Counted from the first letter of the stretch, positions 50,092 to 62,222 are shown. The stretch: 64,000 nt of DNA from Diadema setosum (GCF_964275005.1 NC_092686.1:44700333-44764332), one strand, 5' to 3'. The notes: generated by a model not told the origin, from the letters alone. Program-made: numbers and translations.

Positions 50092-50846
50092 TGTCTGTGT
50101 ATGTTTTCACAGGTGACACGAAAGGGAAATATGAAACCAACCGACCCTAAATGAACCTGAGCGCTCCAAATACTAGTATCACTTCGACGGCATTCGAAAT
50201 TAAGTAAATCTTGATGCTGATTACAGCATTCACTCGTGCGCTAGATGCTGATGCAATTGCAAAACGTGTTGCAGACTGTATTAAGTTCGCAGCTACGGTT
50301 AGATAACGTTGTAAAGTACAGGTAAATGACAACCACTGCATGTTTTCTGCTGCAATTTCTAAGCGGAGTCATTAAATATCTTTTAATAAGCGAGTAAAAC
50401 TCCTTTAGAAAAACTAAAAGACTCATCACAACTTAAAAACAAAATATTGCAGTCTAAAAAATATTTGCAACAACAGCACTAACTTTATTTGATGCCATGA
50501 TGGCTAACCTCTTTCAAGATTGGTAAAAAAAGAAGAGATTTATGGATGATTGCGTAATACCATCGGCATGATGTACCTCCGTTGTAAGAGATTAGGTGGT
50601 TACTATTACATCTTGAAGGATTGGTGGTAAAATGTTCCGATCGCGTTTGACATCCATCAATACTAGTGATCTTCACGATCAGATTTTCAGTTTATAAATG
50701 CATAGGCCCGAATTTCCCGTGGCCCCAGCCCCTAGCTCCGAATCCTCCTCCCTCCCCGGCCCGCTGACGAGCAGGGTTCGTTCGAACAAAACATGTTTTC
50801 TTGTTTGCTTTGGTTTGTGTGTAGGTGTGTGTGTGTGTGTGTGTGC
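50092..50846. promoter_or_regulatory. Region upstream of CDC123, presumed promoter
   Basis: It precedes the CDC123 start codon on the minus strand. No TATA box or other core element stands out. Position alone supports promoter activity. Confidence 0.3.
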
Positions 50847-51010
50847 AGTGGCGGATTTAGAGGGCGGAGGGGGGCGCAACGGGCGCCCCCCCCTCTTTAT
50901 TTATTTTTTTTAAACAAAAGAAATAAAAAGAAAATAATCGGGGATGGCGTGCGATCCCCTTTCATTTTGCAAAGATTCCTCCCTTACGGATTTACTGCAT
51001 CCGTCCCTGG
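50847..51010. mobile_element. Short MITE-like unit with AGTGGCGGATTTA end
   Basis: GCAGTGGCGGATTTAGAGGG at the left and TTACGGATTTACTGCATCCG at the right form a rough inverted pair. A C run and GGGCGCAACGGGCGC follow the left end. GTGGCGGAT-type starts are common in invertebrate non-autonomous DNA transposons. The right end runs into a GT microsatellite. Confidence 0.45.
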
Positions 51011-51011
51011 T

Positions 51012-51030
51012 GTGTGTGTGCATGCGCATG

Positions 51031-51074
<44 letters not shown>
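51012..51074. repeat. (GT)n microsatellite
   Basis: GT repeat with a few interruptions; the frames across it are not genes. Confidence 0.95.
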
Positions 51075-51075
<1 letters not shown>

Positions 51076-53206
51076 ATGTTATTATTTTTTTTTATCACAG
51101 GAAAGAAAATGATTTTGTGTTTGTAGTTACATGGAACCGCTATGATTAACCAATGTATCCTCTTTCTTTTTTCGTTTATTTTTTCATAGACTGAAGATCG
51201 ACTTAATCTGTGCACCATGCAGATCTCAAACTTATTTCAGTTAAAAAAAAAAATGCAAAAGCTAATTTGTGTGTGTGTGGGGGGGGGGGAGGGGCAGGGT
51301 ATTCCCCTCCCACCCACTTCCTTGGCCTGCCTTAGGACGCTGCACTTGATTAGATTTCCAGTCAATTTGATCAGTAAATGAAAAAAAAAAAAAAATCAAG
51401 CAATAATTACAGAACTTAGTTTGTCTTATATAGGTCGCAATCAAAGAGGTCCATCTCCCTGGTCGCAGCGGTCATCTCACTCGCTCAGAAAGGTTCTCTT
51501 TTACCACTCCTCCTTGTTTGGTTACGGGCCTGTTGCACCATGTCTTTGCATGCACCTTTTAGGCCTCTTCATTGAGCTCCTTTACCTATACCTGCCAAAA
51601 GAAGAAATTGTGCCCGATCGACTCGGTGACATTAGTTTTAGTGGGAAAATCATGGAATTTTGATGTTTGCACGTAAATATTTCATACCAATATATATATA
51701 TAATTGATTTCAGTTGTGATCTCATACCCAAATTGATGGGATCCATTATTAGTGGTAGAACACACAACTCTTCCATTTATTTCATTTGTCCATGAACAAA
51801 TCTTTTTGGTCGATGGCAAACTATATGATTTTTATTCACTATGAGCTATCATTAAATGCTCTAAGTTATTGCAACACATCAAAAATTGGTCGTGTGAAAA
51901 TTTAACGTTTTCTTTTTTTAATATAAAATTAATATGTATGTCAGAAATTTTATTGAAACATGGAGTGTAAGAAAACTGTGAAGGGATGACATCAATATCT
52001 CCTCCAATACGCACACGTGGTTGCTCCTAAAGTCACCGCTTCTTGTAAACATGTAAAACTCTTCAATGTTTCATCAACTTTCATATTTCATGTCAGATTT
52101 TGTTCAAACCTTCTCTTCCTTTCTTGTGTTTGCAACTTGAACACGTTTACTAGCATGAAATTTCGCATTGGTTATGTCATGGCTTGGCTCAAGAGGGCGC
52201 ATTTTACATTAGCTGTCGAGTTAATTACCACGAAATTGTGGCACACGAAGAAAACCTGCTAAAAAAAGAACCCCAATAATGATAATAATAATAATTCAGA
52301 GGAGTTGCAAAATCCATGCATCTTTAACACGTTGTAATTCATGTATCGAGACATTCAGATAAACCATAACAGTCCATTGTATGATATGTATAGTTCAATT
52401 TATTTGTTATCAGTAAGAGTATCAGTAATGATAGATACGACGCACTGCTATAGTAATGTAATCAGTGTAATATTTTGTACGTACACGTATATACTGTTCA
52501 TTATTAACAACGTATTGATGCGAGCTGTCTTTAAAGCATTGTTGTCAGAAACAGACCGAGATTTCCTCCATATCTTTTCTTTCTTTCTCTCCCTCTTCTT
52601 TTCCCTTCTCATACCTCATCAGTCAACCATGGCACTCATGCTGTGGGGCTATTGTATACTTTCATGGTGGGCAAAAGGCGATGTCTACTGAAAACAGATA
52701 ATAAGGAAGATTCATAAAATGAAGCAAAGTCGTCTAAAGAATCAAATGGACGTACACACAGCTGGAGCAAGATCATCATTCAATGCATCAATAAAGCTCT
52801 AAGTGCACTTGGTGGTTTACGAAAAGACACCCTTTTCTGCAGTCAAAATAGGTATATATGCAAACATTAAGCGTACAAAGAACGGACATAATGATGGTCA
52901 GAGAGGGTCTGACCAGCTTAGGCTTGATATACCTAAGATAATATCGTTAGACTGACGAGTTATTATCAAATCTAAAGTGTTACCAAATACACGAGTAGTC
53001 ACTTTTGACACGATGAACATAACCAACACATTCCAACAAAATGGTACATGTATCTGAGTAATCTTGACTCTCATATCATTCCAGTAACATCAATATGGAT
53101 GTAATGATAGTCTCCAGTCAATATCATTATGAATTACGTGTATGCTTGACTTCAGTTTTGGCCTCATACACTCACTGAATTCAGACAAGAACGACAAAAA
53201 AAAATG
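51075..53206. other. Non-genic stretch
   Basis: No exon was recognised. It holds a G run near 51280, an A run near 51382 and a short AT tract near 51689. Confidence 0.45.
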
Positions 53207-53237
53207 TTTAATTGCTCATAAAGTATAATCATTTAAT
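53207..53237 (-). terminator. Two ATTAAA polyadenylation signals
   Basis: ATTAAA occurs on the minus strand at about 53232-53237 and again at about 53207-53212, 12 and 37 bases after the stop codon of the 121-codon frame. ATTAAA is the commonest variant of AATAAA. Confidence 0.45.
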
Positions 53238-53248
53238 GTGGTCATCAG

Positions 53249-53614
53249 TCAAGCTTCCTGGTCGATACAAGGACGTCCAACTAAAGCTTCCAACTTTGGG
53301 GTCTCGTTCAATGCCGGTGAACTAATAAGCGGTTCCTTTTCACTGAGTGCTGACCGAAAGTTGCTCGAGAGTCGTGCCGCTCTGCACATGCTGCGGATGA
53401 GATTCGTGTCAAAGCGATCAGCGTTGGTGGCGTGTGGGCGTTTGGCAACGCTGATTTTACGCACATCGCTCATCTGAGTCCTTTTCCTGGCAGGGAAATT
53501 GTTGGCGGTGGTAATCCGCTCGGCAAAGTTCATTACTGGAGTGCATTCATCACGGGGACGTGGTATCCAAAGAGCCTCTTCAAATGTGTAGCAAGTCATA
53601 ACTTCAGACTTCAT
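53249..53614 (-). CDS. Unrecognised 121-residue protein, complete reading frame
   Basis: The frame starts MKSEVMTCYTFEEALWIP and stops at TGA; an in-frame TGA lies four codons upstream, so the start is the first possible Met. Composition is protein-like: an N-terminal acidic and aromatic part, a basic middle (FPARKRTQM, then VRKISVAKRPH near residues 40-61), a helix-prone segment (FDTNLIRSMCRAARLSSNF) and an acidic tail ending CIDQEA. There is no signal peptide, no membrane segment and no zinc motif. An ATTAAA follows the stop. The GC content is higher than in the flanks. I do not recognise a family; a small basic nuclear or cytoskeletal protein would fit, but that is a guess. It lies upstream of CDC123 on the same strand and faces away from the exon at 53753. 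Confidence 0.6.
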   Translation of the reverse strand: MKSEVMTCYTFEEALWIPRPRDECTPVMNFAERITTANNFPARKRTQMSDVRKISVAKRPHATNADRFDTNLIRSMCRAARLSSNFRSALSEKEPLISSPALNETPKLEALVGRPCIDQEA

Positions 53615-53752
53615 GCAGGTGGATCATCGGAAACTGCCGGTTAACAGACGGAATATCCAGGATAAGTAGGACTCACATTTGTAAGCCAGGTTTTTGGGCC
53701 TACTTCTATAGGTAAATTGTTCAGGCCAACATCGAGGAGAAATTTTCTCGCA

Positions 53753-53809
53753 ATGTCTGAAAAGGCAACGGAAGATGCTGCTCCCGTCACAGCCGTAGCC
53801 GATTCCGCG
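53753..53809 (+). CDS. Candidate first coding exon of a divergent gene
   Basis: ATG at 53753 in a favourable context (CGCAATGT) begins MSEKATEDAAPVTAVADSA and runs to a strong GCG/GTAAGT donor in phase 0. An acidic, alanine-rich start after Met-Ser is common in nuclear and cytosolic proteins. It starts 138 bp from the start codon of the minus-strand frame, so the two could share a bidirectional promoter. I found no second exon in the remaining 10 kb that I could defend, so the product is unknown. Confidence 0.42.
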
Positions 53810-53815
53810 GTAAGT

Positions 53816-54917
53816 TCAAATGAGTGAAGTTTACATGTTTCCCGCTCTAACTTCTTTACTATCAGGTTGTCAAATAAACATCATAATTGTGTTTCATCAT
53901 AGCATTCAGAATGAAGGATTAAAATTGGCATAATGAATTCACATGACCAATTAAGTGATAAAAAATCCACGTACAACGAAAATCACGATGGGTGAGTGCA
54001 AATTAACAATAACAACAGTCATTGGTTTTTGTGACCGTACAATGACCATTGAATTTACATAGGCCTATCATGCCCTAATGGTCACTGGATCGCTGTAATC
54101 ATTGCCAACAAGTGCAAACAATACCTGAGAAAACCACAATAACACGGAGTAGAAAATTAAACGTTCAATCTATTCTCTACACGGCCTACAGTCCCGGCAT
54201 TCTCCACTTCACCTCACTTCATTTACTACATCAGTCTTTCCAGCCAGTGTGGACTGGTGAAGCGTCTTGTTGGGTTCAATGGAATTCGGGCCAGAAATCG
54301 ATGATAGCGGACGTTTATGGTCAATAATAGTCTGATGGACGTGAATAAACAAGGTTAAATGCTCATGGAGCCTTGCTTGTGTTTTCCCCATGGACATCAC
54401 AGAAAGAACGAAAGAGAAGGAGCGGAAGAGAAAGAAGAAGTGAGGAAAGTGAGGAAGTGAGGAAAAAATGGAGAAAAATACACCTTCAGAACGTTCAAAA
54501 ACATAGGCCTATTAATGTAGGACGTACGTTGTAGTATCGTTTATGAATTTTCCCGATAGCCTTGTAACAAGCGATTAAATTCGCCCTTGACCAATGAGAA
54601 ACATAGAGATTAGCCTTAACTCATCAACATTTATATGCGTCCCTGTATAACAAAAGTTGTTCTTGATAACAAGAAAAAGCTTGCCTGAGGATTGCCTGGC
54701 AAATCAACAATGATCGATAAATGCAGAGTGAAATAAAAGCATTGCAATTGATTGAGAAGTACATGTGCAGGTAAATCAACTACAGCAATTTAAGTCCCCA
54801 GAGGAAAATTATCCATGAACTGGACTTCGTTATGTAAACTGGGCAACAGACCGTTTTTATAATGACGCATTCAAATCTGTGGAAATTTCATTCCCGGGAA
54901 GATAGAGACGAGCTACT
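53816..54917. other. Non-genic or intronic stretch
   Basis: If the exon at 53753 is real, this is its first intron. A GA-rich tract lies at 54411-54470. Nothing else was recognised. Confidence 0.4.
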
Positions 54918-55168
54918 TAGTCCATGGGCCAAGACCCGAAAAATGGGTTGTTGGTACCACCTGAGGTGGCACAACTTTTTTGGTGTCAGTTTGTTTGTCG
55001 GGCATAGATATGCTTATCAAGCTATGATAGCATTTCCAAATGAGTAGCTTAGTCATAATAAATTATTTTTTAACCAATTTGGCCTCGTTTTTATATCCCT
55101 ATACTTCTGAATCGAAACTAACCGCTATACAAAGAAGAGCACTATCTTCCGTATGTCCACAGGTGTTC

Positions 55169-55199
<31 letters not shown>

Positions 55200-56176
55200 A
55201 TTTGAATTTATTTGGCGTTTATCATTCCTCGAGGAATATTTACGCCAAATCTATATTCATAAAATTTCTATAAATTTCCAAATTTTACCCTATATTATTT
55301 TCATTTTATTGCAAATAATTCAAAATTAATATATCATATCAAATTGTAAACGCGGTGCGCTTAGTCTTTGTTCAAGGCAGCGAAGGGAATATCCAAAGGG
55401 CTATGATGTCCACAGCTGTCACGCGGTGCGCTTAGTCTTTTTTGTAGACCAATGTACCGTTATCATATCTAAAGTTCCTCATAAAAGGGATTATCTATAC
55501 TGTTTTTATACTACCCTATCAACAAATACATCAGTTTTAAACAAAAATCACTCTGTTCATTTAGAATATTATTTATTATAATGTATCGTAGTGTACCGGT
55601 ACATTGTTTTTGCATTATCTTATATTGTTGGATGGAAATAAAGCGACATTGGCGTGGTATTAGCGTTTTCACCGTAGCGTTTTCGCCGGAAAATGATAAA
55701 TAATTGAAAAATACGGTAAAATTCACGAGGAATTGCTTTTGTTATTGTTGTTGTTTTTAGATAAAAGGATATACACTGTATCATATGCTTTGGATATTCC
55801 CTTCGCCGTCTAGAATAAAGACTAAGCGCTGTGGACATCATAACCTTTGTATATTCCCTTCGCTGCCTTGAATAAAGACTAAGCGCACCGCGTTTACAAC
55901 AGAACACCTGTGAACATACCACAGAGCTGCATTTTACAGCTCTATGGAACATACAGAAGACAGTGCTCTTCTTTGTATAGTGGTTAGTTTCGATTCAGAA
56001 TTATATGGATATAACAACGAGACCAAATTGGTTAAAAATTCATTTATTATGACTAAGCTACTCATTTGGAAATGCTATCATAGCTTGATAAGCATATCTA
56101 TGCCCGACAAACAAAATGACACCAAAAAGGTTTTGCCACATCAGATGGTACCAATATCTGGCCTGGCCCATGGACT
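54918..56176. mobile_element. Foldback element with TAGTCCATGGGCCA ends, copy 2
   Basis: TAGTCCATGGGCCAAGACC at the left and GGCCTGGCCCATGGACTA at the right. It is collinear with 32591-33641 through GGCAGCGAAGGGAATATCC and GCGGTGCGCTTAGTCTT. It carries an extra segment at about 55174-55346 absent from copy 1: a GTT triplet run followed by AT-rich sequence with a TTTGGCGTTTA / TTTACGCCAAA palindrome. No transposase is present. Confidence 0.85.
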
Positions 56177-57074
56177 AACTAGTATTCCACTGACCTGATA
56201 GCTGGAATCCGGTTTGCATACATTACGTGTTGCTATGTCGGACAAGCCTTGTACAAGCTTTCAGGTTGTCACTGAAAACCTTTGTTTAAAACTATGCATG
56301 AAATTTGAATGTTACGAAAACGGCCTATTATAGTGTCGGTATTTCGCATTGTCAGTGTGCATGCATCTGCGTGTCGTACGATTATATTACCCTTGTACAA
56401 GTTTGCAGGTCGTCATGCCGAACAACTTTTGTTCCTGAGGTATAGGTGTAACGTTTTAATTGGTATATAGGGGCATAGGGCCAATAGGCACACCGGCCTA
56501 TTCAACCTAAAATGATATATATTTATAGAATCACTGATAATAAACCGCTCTTTGTATATATGCCGATATGTAAGGATTGCCTCACCCAGAAATAACTGAT
56601 GAATGAAACAACAAAAGAGATCGAGCAACAGAAGAAGAATGGAAAGAAGCGAGCGAAAAGTAAACAAGATCTAATCAGTTTGATGGAAACGTCAAGGACA
56701 ATGCGAAACTCGACTTAATAGCAGCGATGGGGCACAATAGGCAGTTTTCATAGCATATTCATATTTTATGCATACCGGTGCTGTTGAACAAAGATTATTC
56801 TTGACAGTAGAATAGCTCGTCTCTATGTTCCCGTGAATGAAACATCCATAAATTTGAATACATAACGAAAACGGTCTACTTGCCCGAAGGTCTCATCAAA
56901 CCAGTTCCAATATCCGGGGGAAAAGTACATAAAGGGGTAAAATAGCTATATTTGCATACTGTTGACGGTCTTAATGAACGCTTCCGTCGTAATAACACGG
57001 TGGCAAACTGTGAAGAGCCAAAATACGTGGCGTAGCTTAAGTATTTTGCGTTAGAAGTATACATTAAATTCACA
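56177..57074. other. Non-genic stretch
   Basis: No gene or repeat family was recognised. Confidence 0.45.
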
Positions 57075-57875
57075 TTAGGCGTTTTCACATCAGCCCGATG
57101 TCTCCAAATAGCGCGCTATTTTCTGACTTGGGAAATTTTCCCGATAGCGAAATAGCGCGCTATTTGATAATGTGAACACAAACTACCGCGCTAATTGTAT
57201 CGCTCTGATCGAGAAAATTTCTCGACTCCAACTCGGGAAATTTCTGAAATAGCGGGATAGTAGCGCGCTATTTGATAATGTGAAAACGACTCGAGAAATT
57301 AGCGCGATGAATCCCATCATGCCTAGCTTGTGTGACCCGATCGATCGAGACACACTGCACACATATCATGAAGAAATTTTGAGAGGGCACACACATCGTC
57401 ATTACTGATGCTGTTTGCACATACTCAGCTGTCGAATTAGCTATTTTAAAATTTCTAACTATTCGGGCTACCAGCTCTTCGGGCTGATGTGAATAAGAAA
57501 AGCGCACTATAAATAATAGTAATAATAATAATAATAATAATGATGAAATAGCGCTCTAATTCGCAATCGCGGAAAATATTTCGAGCTTGGATTTTTATCG
57601 GGCTGATGTGAAAACGCCTATGCCTAGCGTGTGTGACCCGATCGATCGAGGCAAACTGCACACAAGTCATGAGGAATTTTTGGGAGGACACACACATTAC
57701 TGATGCTGTTTGCACATACTCAGCTGTCGAATTAGCTCTTTTAAAATTTTTAACTATTCGGGCTATCCCCTCTTCGGGCTGATGTGAATAAGAAACTAAA
57801 TAGCGCTCTAATTCGCAATCGCGGAAAATATTTCGAGCTTGGATTTTTATCGGGCTGATGTGAAAACGCCTATTA
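57075..57875. mobile_element. MITE with TAGGCGTTTTCACATCAGCC ends and duplicated right arm
   Basis: TTAGGCGTTTTCACATCAGC at the left is mirrored by GCTGATGTGAAAACGCCTAT at 57598-57622 and again at 57851-57873. The two right-hand units (about 57319-57622 and 57626-57873) are tandem copies sharing TGTGTGACCCGATCGATCGA and GAATTAGCTNTTTTAAAATT. The first unit also carries an extra AAGCGCACTATAAATAATAG and AAT tract (57507-57545). CGCGCTATTT motifs recur in the left part. TTA edges suggest a 3-bp target. Confidence 0.8.
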
Positions 57876-58662
57876 ACTCCACGTTCTACGACCAACTATC
57901 CCATGCAGCCACAATTAAAAAGTAAGACTTTACTGTTTATCCAGCCCTATACAATGCAAAGTGCGCGTTAAGCTAACGAAAAATTAATGGAAAAGAATGA
58001 ACTCAACGAAAGTGCATTTCCCCAAACCTATCCTGAGTGAGAAAGAGAAAGTACATCGTATTCGTAATTGAGAGAAGCACATAAAGTAATAACCAGCAAA
58101 AACCACTGTGCCAATATGAAATATCATCCTTTAAGAGATCCCGTGAATCCAATGAACGTAGAATGATTATAGTCTTACAGTTTTCTGACTTGTGAAATAG
58201 GCTTCGGTAATGAGGCCTTCAAACATGAAATATGAGGACTGTATCATTAATTTTTGTGTTTATATAAATTCTCATACACCCTATTCTGAGTGAGAACATA
58301 TTTCCTTGTACAGACAAGATGGAGAACATTATCTCTTTTTGCTTCCTGTTACAGTCCTATTGTATTTTTTTTTTCTGACGGGTGAGAAAATGTAAAAAAA
58401 AAGGGGGGGGGGAGGAAAGGTAATTTCACTTTTTGACTGATATTGAAAGAATATTTTAGTCGCTTTCATTTTCTTTTTCTTTTCTTTTTTTTTTGAAGGG
58501 GCGAGGGCTATTAAGCAGACTCTATTCATCAAGGATCAGTAACACAGACATTTAATACATGATGTAACAATGTAAAGCCAATTTTGCTATTATTTTAATA
58601 TCAAAACACTCCGCGTTAACTTTGAAAGTAAAATCAATAGAAAGGGTACGTAGAAATTGTTT
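57876..58662. other. Non-genic stretch
   Basis: No gene was recognised; homopurine/homopyrimidine tracts lie at 58394-58416 and 58467-58495. Confidence 0.45.
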
Positions 58663-59041
58663 TTAAAGGGATAGTATAGTTTTGGTTGAGATAAGGTTTC
58701 AAATTTTGAACTTCTTGTGAGATAATTATAAACCACCTATATGAAATATTAAAGAGCATGCTTATTCTAGGAGTAATCAAAAGTAAATTTGATTTTATTA
58801 AAAAAAAAGTGGTTTTGAAATGGCAAATATATCCAAAAACAAAGTGGTCCTGAAAACTTTGTTTTACTTTGTTTTTCGATAATATCAACCATTTTAAACC
58901 GATCATCCAGTTTCATCAGATAAACCTTTGATTTCTCTTGGAATTGTATGTTTTTAATTTTCATATAAGTTGTTACAAAGTATCTCACAAAAAGTTAAAA
59001 CCTGAATCCCTCTCTCAACCAAGATTATACCATCCCTTTAA
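58663..59041. mobile_element. MITE, TTAAAGGGACTGTACAGT family, copy 3
   Basis: It begins TTAAAGGGATAGTATAGTTT and ends ATTATACCATCCCTTTAA, with GGTTGAGATAAGG mirrored by the CTCTCAACC side. It is more diverged than copy 1. Confidence 0.75.
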
Positions 59042-60126
59042 GCGATGACATCGTTCTTTTATTCAATATACACTGTTTCAACAAGTGCCGCTGTTTAATG
59101 AACACATAGACAATTTAGACATCCCACTCTTGTTTGTTTTATGTTTCATAACCTTTGAGAACAGTGTGATGATATAGTTATATCAATATAGGCTTGCTCT
59201 ATACCAGAATGAGAGAATTATGTTATACCAGTTATAAGGAAAGTTGATCACAGCCCCTTACTGCACCATGTAATACATGAGCGCACCGTCACTGCACGAA
59301 ACATTGAAAGTTCACCCGATCGTACGTATATAAAAGCAAATTTTTATTTCTATTGTTGTTGTTTTTTTTTTCGGGGGGGGGGGGGGTAGGCAACTGCCCC
59401 CGGCCCCTTCCCGGTTCTGTATGACCATTAAGGTACTTTTTGATATGATGCCTTCATGATGCAAAGACTGCGGAAACTGAAAACAAACGCAGATTGCTTC
59501 GCTCGAACTTTCTCAAAATAAACATTACCGCCTGCCAATAGGTTTATAGGAAGCAACCAGCTGGTGTTTAAAAATATGATACGTTATAGATGATTTATGT
59601 TCCCCATTCAATTTACTTTCAAGGCAACCAGAACTTTGAACAGACAGCGAACTTTCGACAAAGGAAAGAACAGTGTTTCGTGAACAAAATATTTTAATGG
59701 TTACCACACGTGAACCCTGGAAACGAGGGGAATTACTCGTATTGTGTTCTATATGGTATACATTTCCAGTAGCATAAAGTTTTTCAGAGTTTGATTCGAT
59801 GAAGTGCTCTAGACATCGTCATTTCTCCCTATACCATAATTATAAAATTATAATGACCAAAATTATCAATAATTGAAAGAAGTGCCCTGACCCCTATTAT
59901 CGATAATGAAGGCCGTGCATAATTATAAACGTATCACAACGAGCCAGTTGCCGTTGATATAATGTTATCATTATCACATCATTATATCAAGGTAACAATA
60001 CATTATTGTTGCACCATTTGAACAATTTTATTACTACTCAAACTTCCGCGTCTACAGAGTGGTAAGATTCGCGTGCATATTTCTATAGAGAGTCGAAACT
60101 GATCGGCGATAAAATGAAAGCACACT
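59042..60126. other. Non-genic stretch
   Basis: A T run and a G run lie at 59362-59386. No gene was recognised. Confidence 0.45.
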
Positions 60127-60482
60127 TTAAAGCCACTATTTACCGTTTGCAGATGAAAAAAAAAACCCGGCTTTACTTCCTTAAAATAGTTCTAAAATGT
60201 GAAACAACCAATGTCAAAATAGTAATCAGGATGATCAATGTATAAAGTATTGTTAAATATACAAAGCGTGAACAATAACTTTATTAAAATCATTTCTAGA
60301 ATAAACCGTCCACAGTTATGGTTTACTGAGAAAATAAGAGATATTTCCGTATATTTGTGGCTTTATTACGAAATTTGTGTACGGTAAGATGTTTTGTGAT
60401 ACAACTAAGCTGTGCATATGCATGAAATTTGACAACTCGAACATTTTTATCACTACTCCCAATGCCAGACTGTCGCTTTAAA
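60127..60482. mobile_element. MITE, TTAAAGGCATAATTTGCTAT family, copy 3
   Basis: Starts TTAAAGCCACTATTTACCGT followed by TTGCAGATGAAA, and ends CAGACTGTCGCTTTAA. It is collinear with the copies at 6376 and 30843 but the most diverged. Confidence 0.7.
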
Positions 60483-60707
60483 AGAATATAGTGTAGCGAA
60501 CAACGGGGCCTTGGCACTTATGCAGACCGAGCCGACCGTCCGTTTGATCGAAATATACGATCACTCTATGAAGAGGATAAAACCTTAAGTTTCCCACCAC
60601 TTGTACGTCACCAGTCTACACCTTGCACTTCACACTATCTGATTCAAAGGCACATTCTCACTTCTCACATCTAATTCACCCAACACACTGACCAGTGAAT
60701 TTTCACT

Positions 60708-61015
60708 CTCACTCCCGACGTCGTTTCTAGAGTACGTCGTTCTCCGACGTTCGCCCTGGAAGTACGTCGTTTGTACTTTTCATTTCCAAAGAACTGTACT
60801 TCGTTCTCCGACGTCAGTTCTGGAAGTACGTCGGACGTACTTGTTTCTTCCAAAGTACTGAACTTCGTTCTCCGACGTCTGTTCTGAAAGTACGTGGGAC
60901 GTACTTGTTCCTTCCAAAGTACTGAACTTCGTTCTCCGACGTCTGTTCTGGAAGTACGTGGGACGTACTTGTTCCTTCCAAAGTTCTGAACTTCGTTCTC
61001 CGACGTCCGTCCAGA
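60708..61015. repeat. Tandem array with 64-bp unit
   Basis: TTCGTTCTCCGACGT recurs at 60799, 60863, 60927 and 60991, with a diverged earlier copy near 60735, giving an even 64-bp spacing. Each unit also holds GGAAGTACGTCGGACGTACT and TTCCAAAGTACTGA. Because 64 is not a multiple of 3, minus-strand frames shift by one base per unit; the frames there are not evidence of a gene. Confidence 0.9.
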
Positions 61016-61839
61016 TACTCAGTTATCCCACGGTGCAGCAAAGCCCGCTCGAGAATGCTCGCAAAGGCTGCTGGATGAGTTGTCATCTGCTGCAGAACCA
61101 CCGGATGCCATCCTAGTCTCACCAGCATTCATTCCAATCAGTACTTATGTTATACTGAACACGAATGCATCACAATTTCATAGGCGATGTACCGGAACAC
61201 CAACTTGTTTATTTACAGGTATAGTAAGGGTACTAGATCTCGCGCAGGGACCTAATGATCGCGCATAGCGTAACTGCGTATAGCAAGCGATATTACGCGT
61301 AGGACTAAGCGCAAAATTTGCCGATACGCCCATGGAATAAACATACCTGACTTACCGCTCAACATGAGAAGGAAGCAGGTAAGAAATTTTGATTTCCAAC
61401 GAATTTTCCACTAAATTTCCAATTTTTTACCTTGTGCAAACCTACCTTCCCTTAAAATCTGTTCTAAGGATGTTGTAGCCTAGACGTGTCGTCTCGCTTG
61501 TCTCGTTCGTAGTCGATAGAATTCGTAATTTGTTCGATCGATCGTTTACCACGTGACGTCATCATACACAAGAACAATGTATGCTGCCAGCTACGCTGAA
61601 ATACTGTTAATAAATGTTGTTTTAAGTCAAATTTTAACACAACGATTATAATATTACAAAGGAATAAATATTTCAGTCTATCGAAGTTGAAGTGTGATTT
61701 CAATTTGAATTTGCTTGTGTTTTCTTGCGCTAACTTGTGATATATTTGTGACAGGGGAGGGCCATAATATGAAGAAAACAAATTAGATGAGAGTGTGACA
61801 AATGGGTGACGAAAATGAGAGGGTGACGAATGGGTAAGC
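61016..61839. other. Mixed non-genic stretch
   Basis: A CpG-rich part (61230-61340) precedes ATGAGAAGGAAGCAG/GTAAGA at 61365, a possible but unsupported short exon. No gene was called. Confidence 0.35.
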
Positions 61840-61846
61840 ACACACA

Positions 61847-61888
<42 letters not shown>
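61840..61888. repeat. (CA)n microsatellite
   Basis: Interrupted (CA)n tract. Confidence 0.95.
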
Positions 61889-61890
<2 letters not shown>

Positions 61891-61980
61891 GTATATGTTC
61901 ATATTTTACTTTTTTCCATTTTATATTACGTGTATATTATTGGTTAAAGTGATTAGAAATATTGTAAGAAAACTTTATAA

Positions 61981-62222
61981 ATGAAAATCATTAACGATTA
62001 TGAAAATATCAATGATAGAAATAATGATAATAAGAATGATAAAATGATGATGGTGGTGGAAGTGATAATAATAATAATGAAAATGATAATGATGATGATG
62101 ATTATGATGATCGATGATGGTGGTGGTGATAATAGTAATAATGATGATAATAATAATAACAATAATAATAATAATAATGATAATAATAATAACACATATA
62201 ATAATAATAATAACAATAATAT
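61981..62222. repeat. Triplet microsatellite (GAT, AAT units)
   Basis: Runs of GAT, GGT and AAT units over about 240 bp; open frames on both strands follow from the triplet period. Confidence 0.9.

Noticed and set aside
53432-53644. Plus-strand 70-codon frame overlapping the 121-codon minus-strand frame
   Set aside because: It is shorter, has no upstream stop or end signal support, and is explained as the antisense shadow of the minus-strand frame.
61055-61111. Minus-strand ATG with MASGGSAADDNSSSS, like a protein start
   Set aside because: It meets a stop after 30 codons and no convincing donor precedes the stop.
61365-61379. Plus-strand ATGAGAAGGAAGCAG followed by GTAAGA, a possible first exon
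   Set aside because: Five codons with a donor are too little evidence and no partner exon was found.
61464-61889. A 141-codon minus-strand frame
   Set aside because: Its first part is translation of the CA microsatellite and the rest shows no family features.
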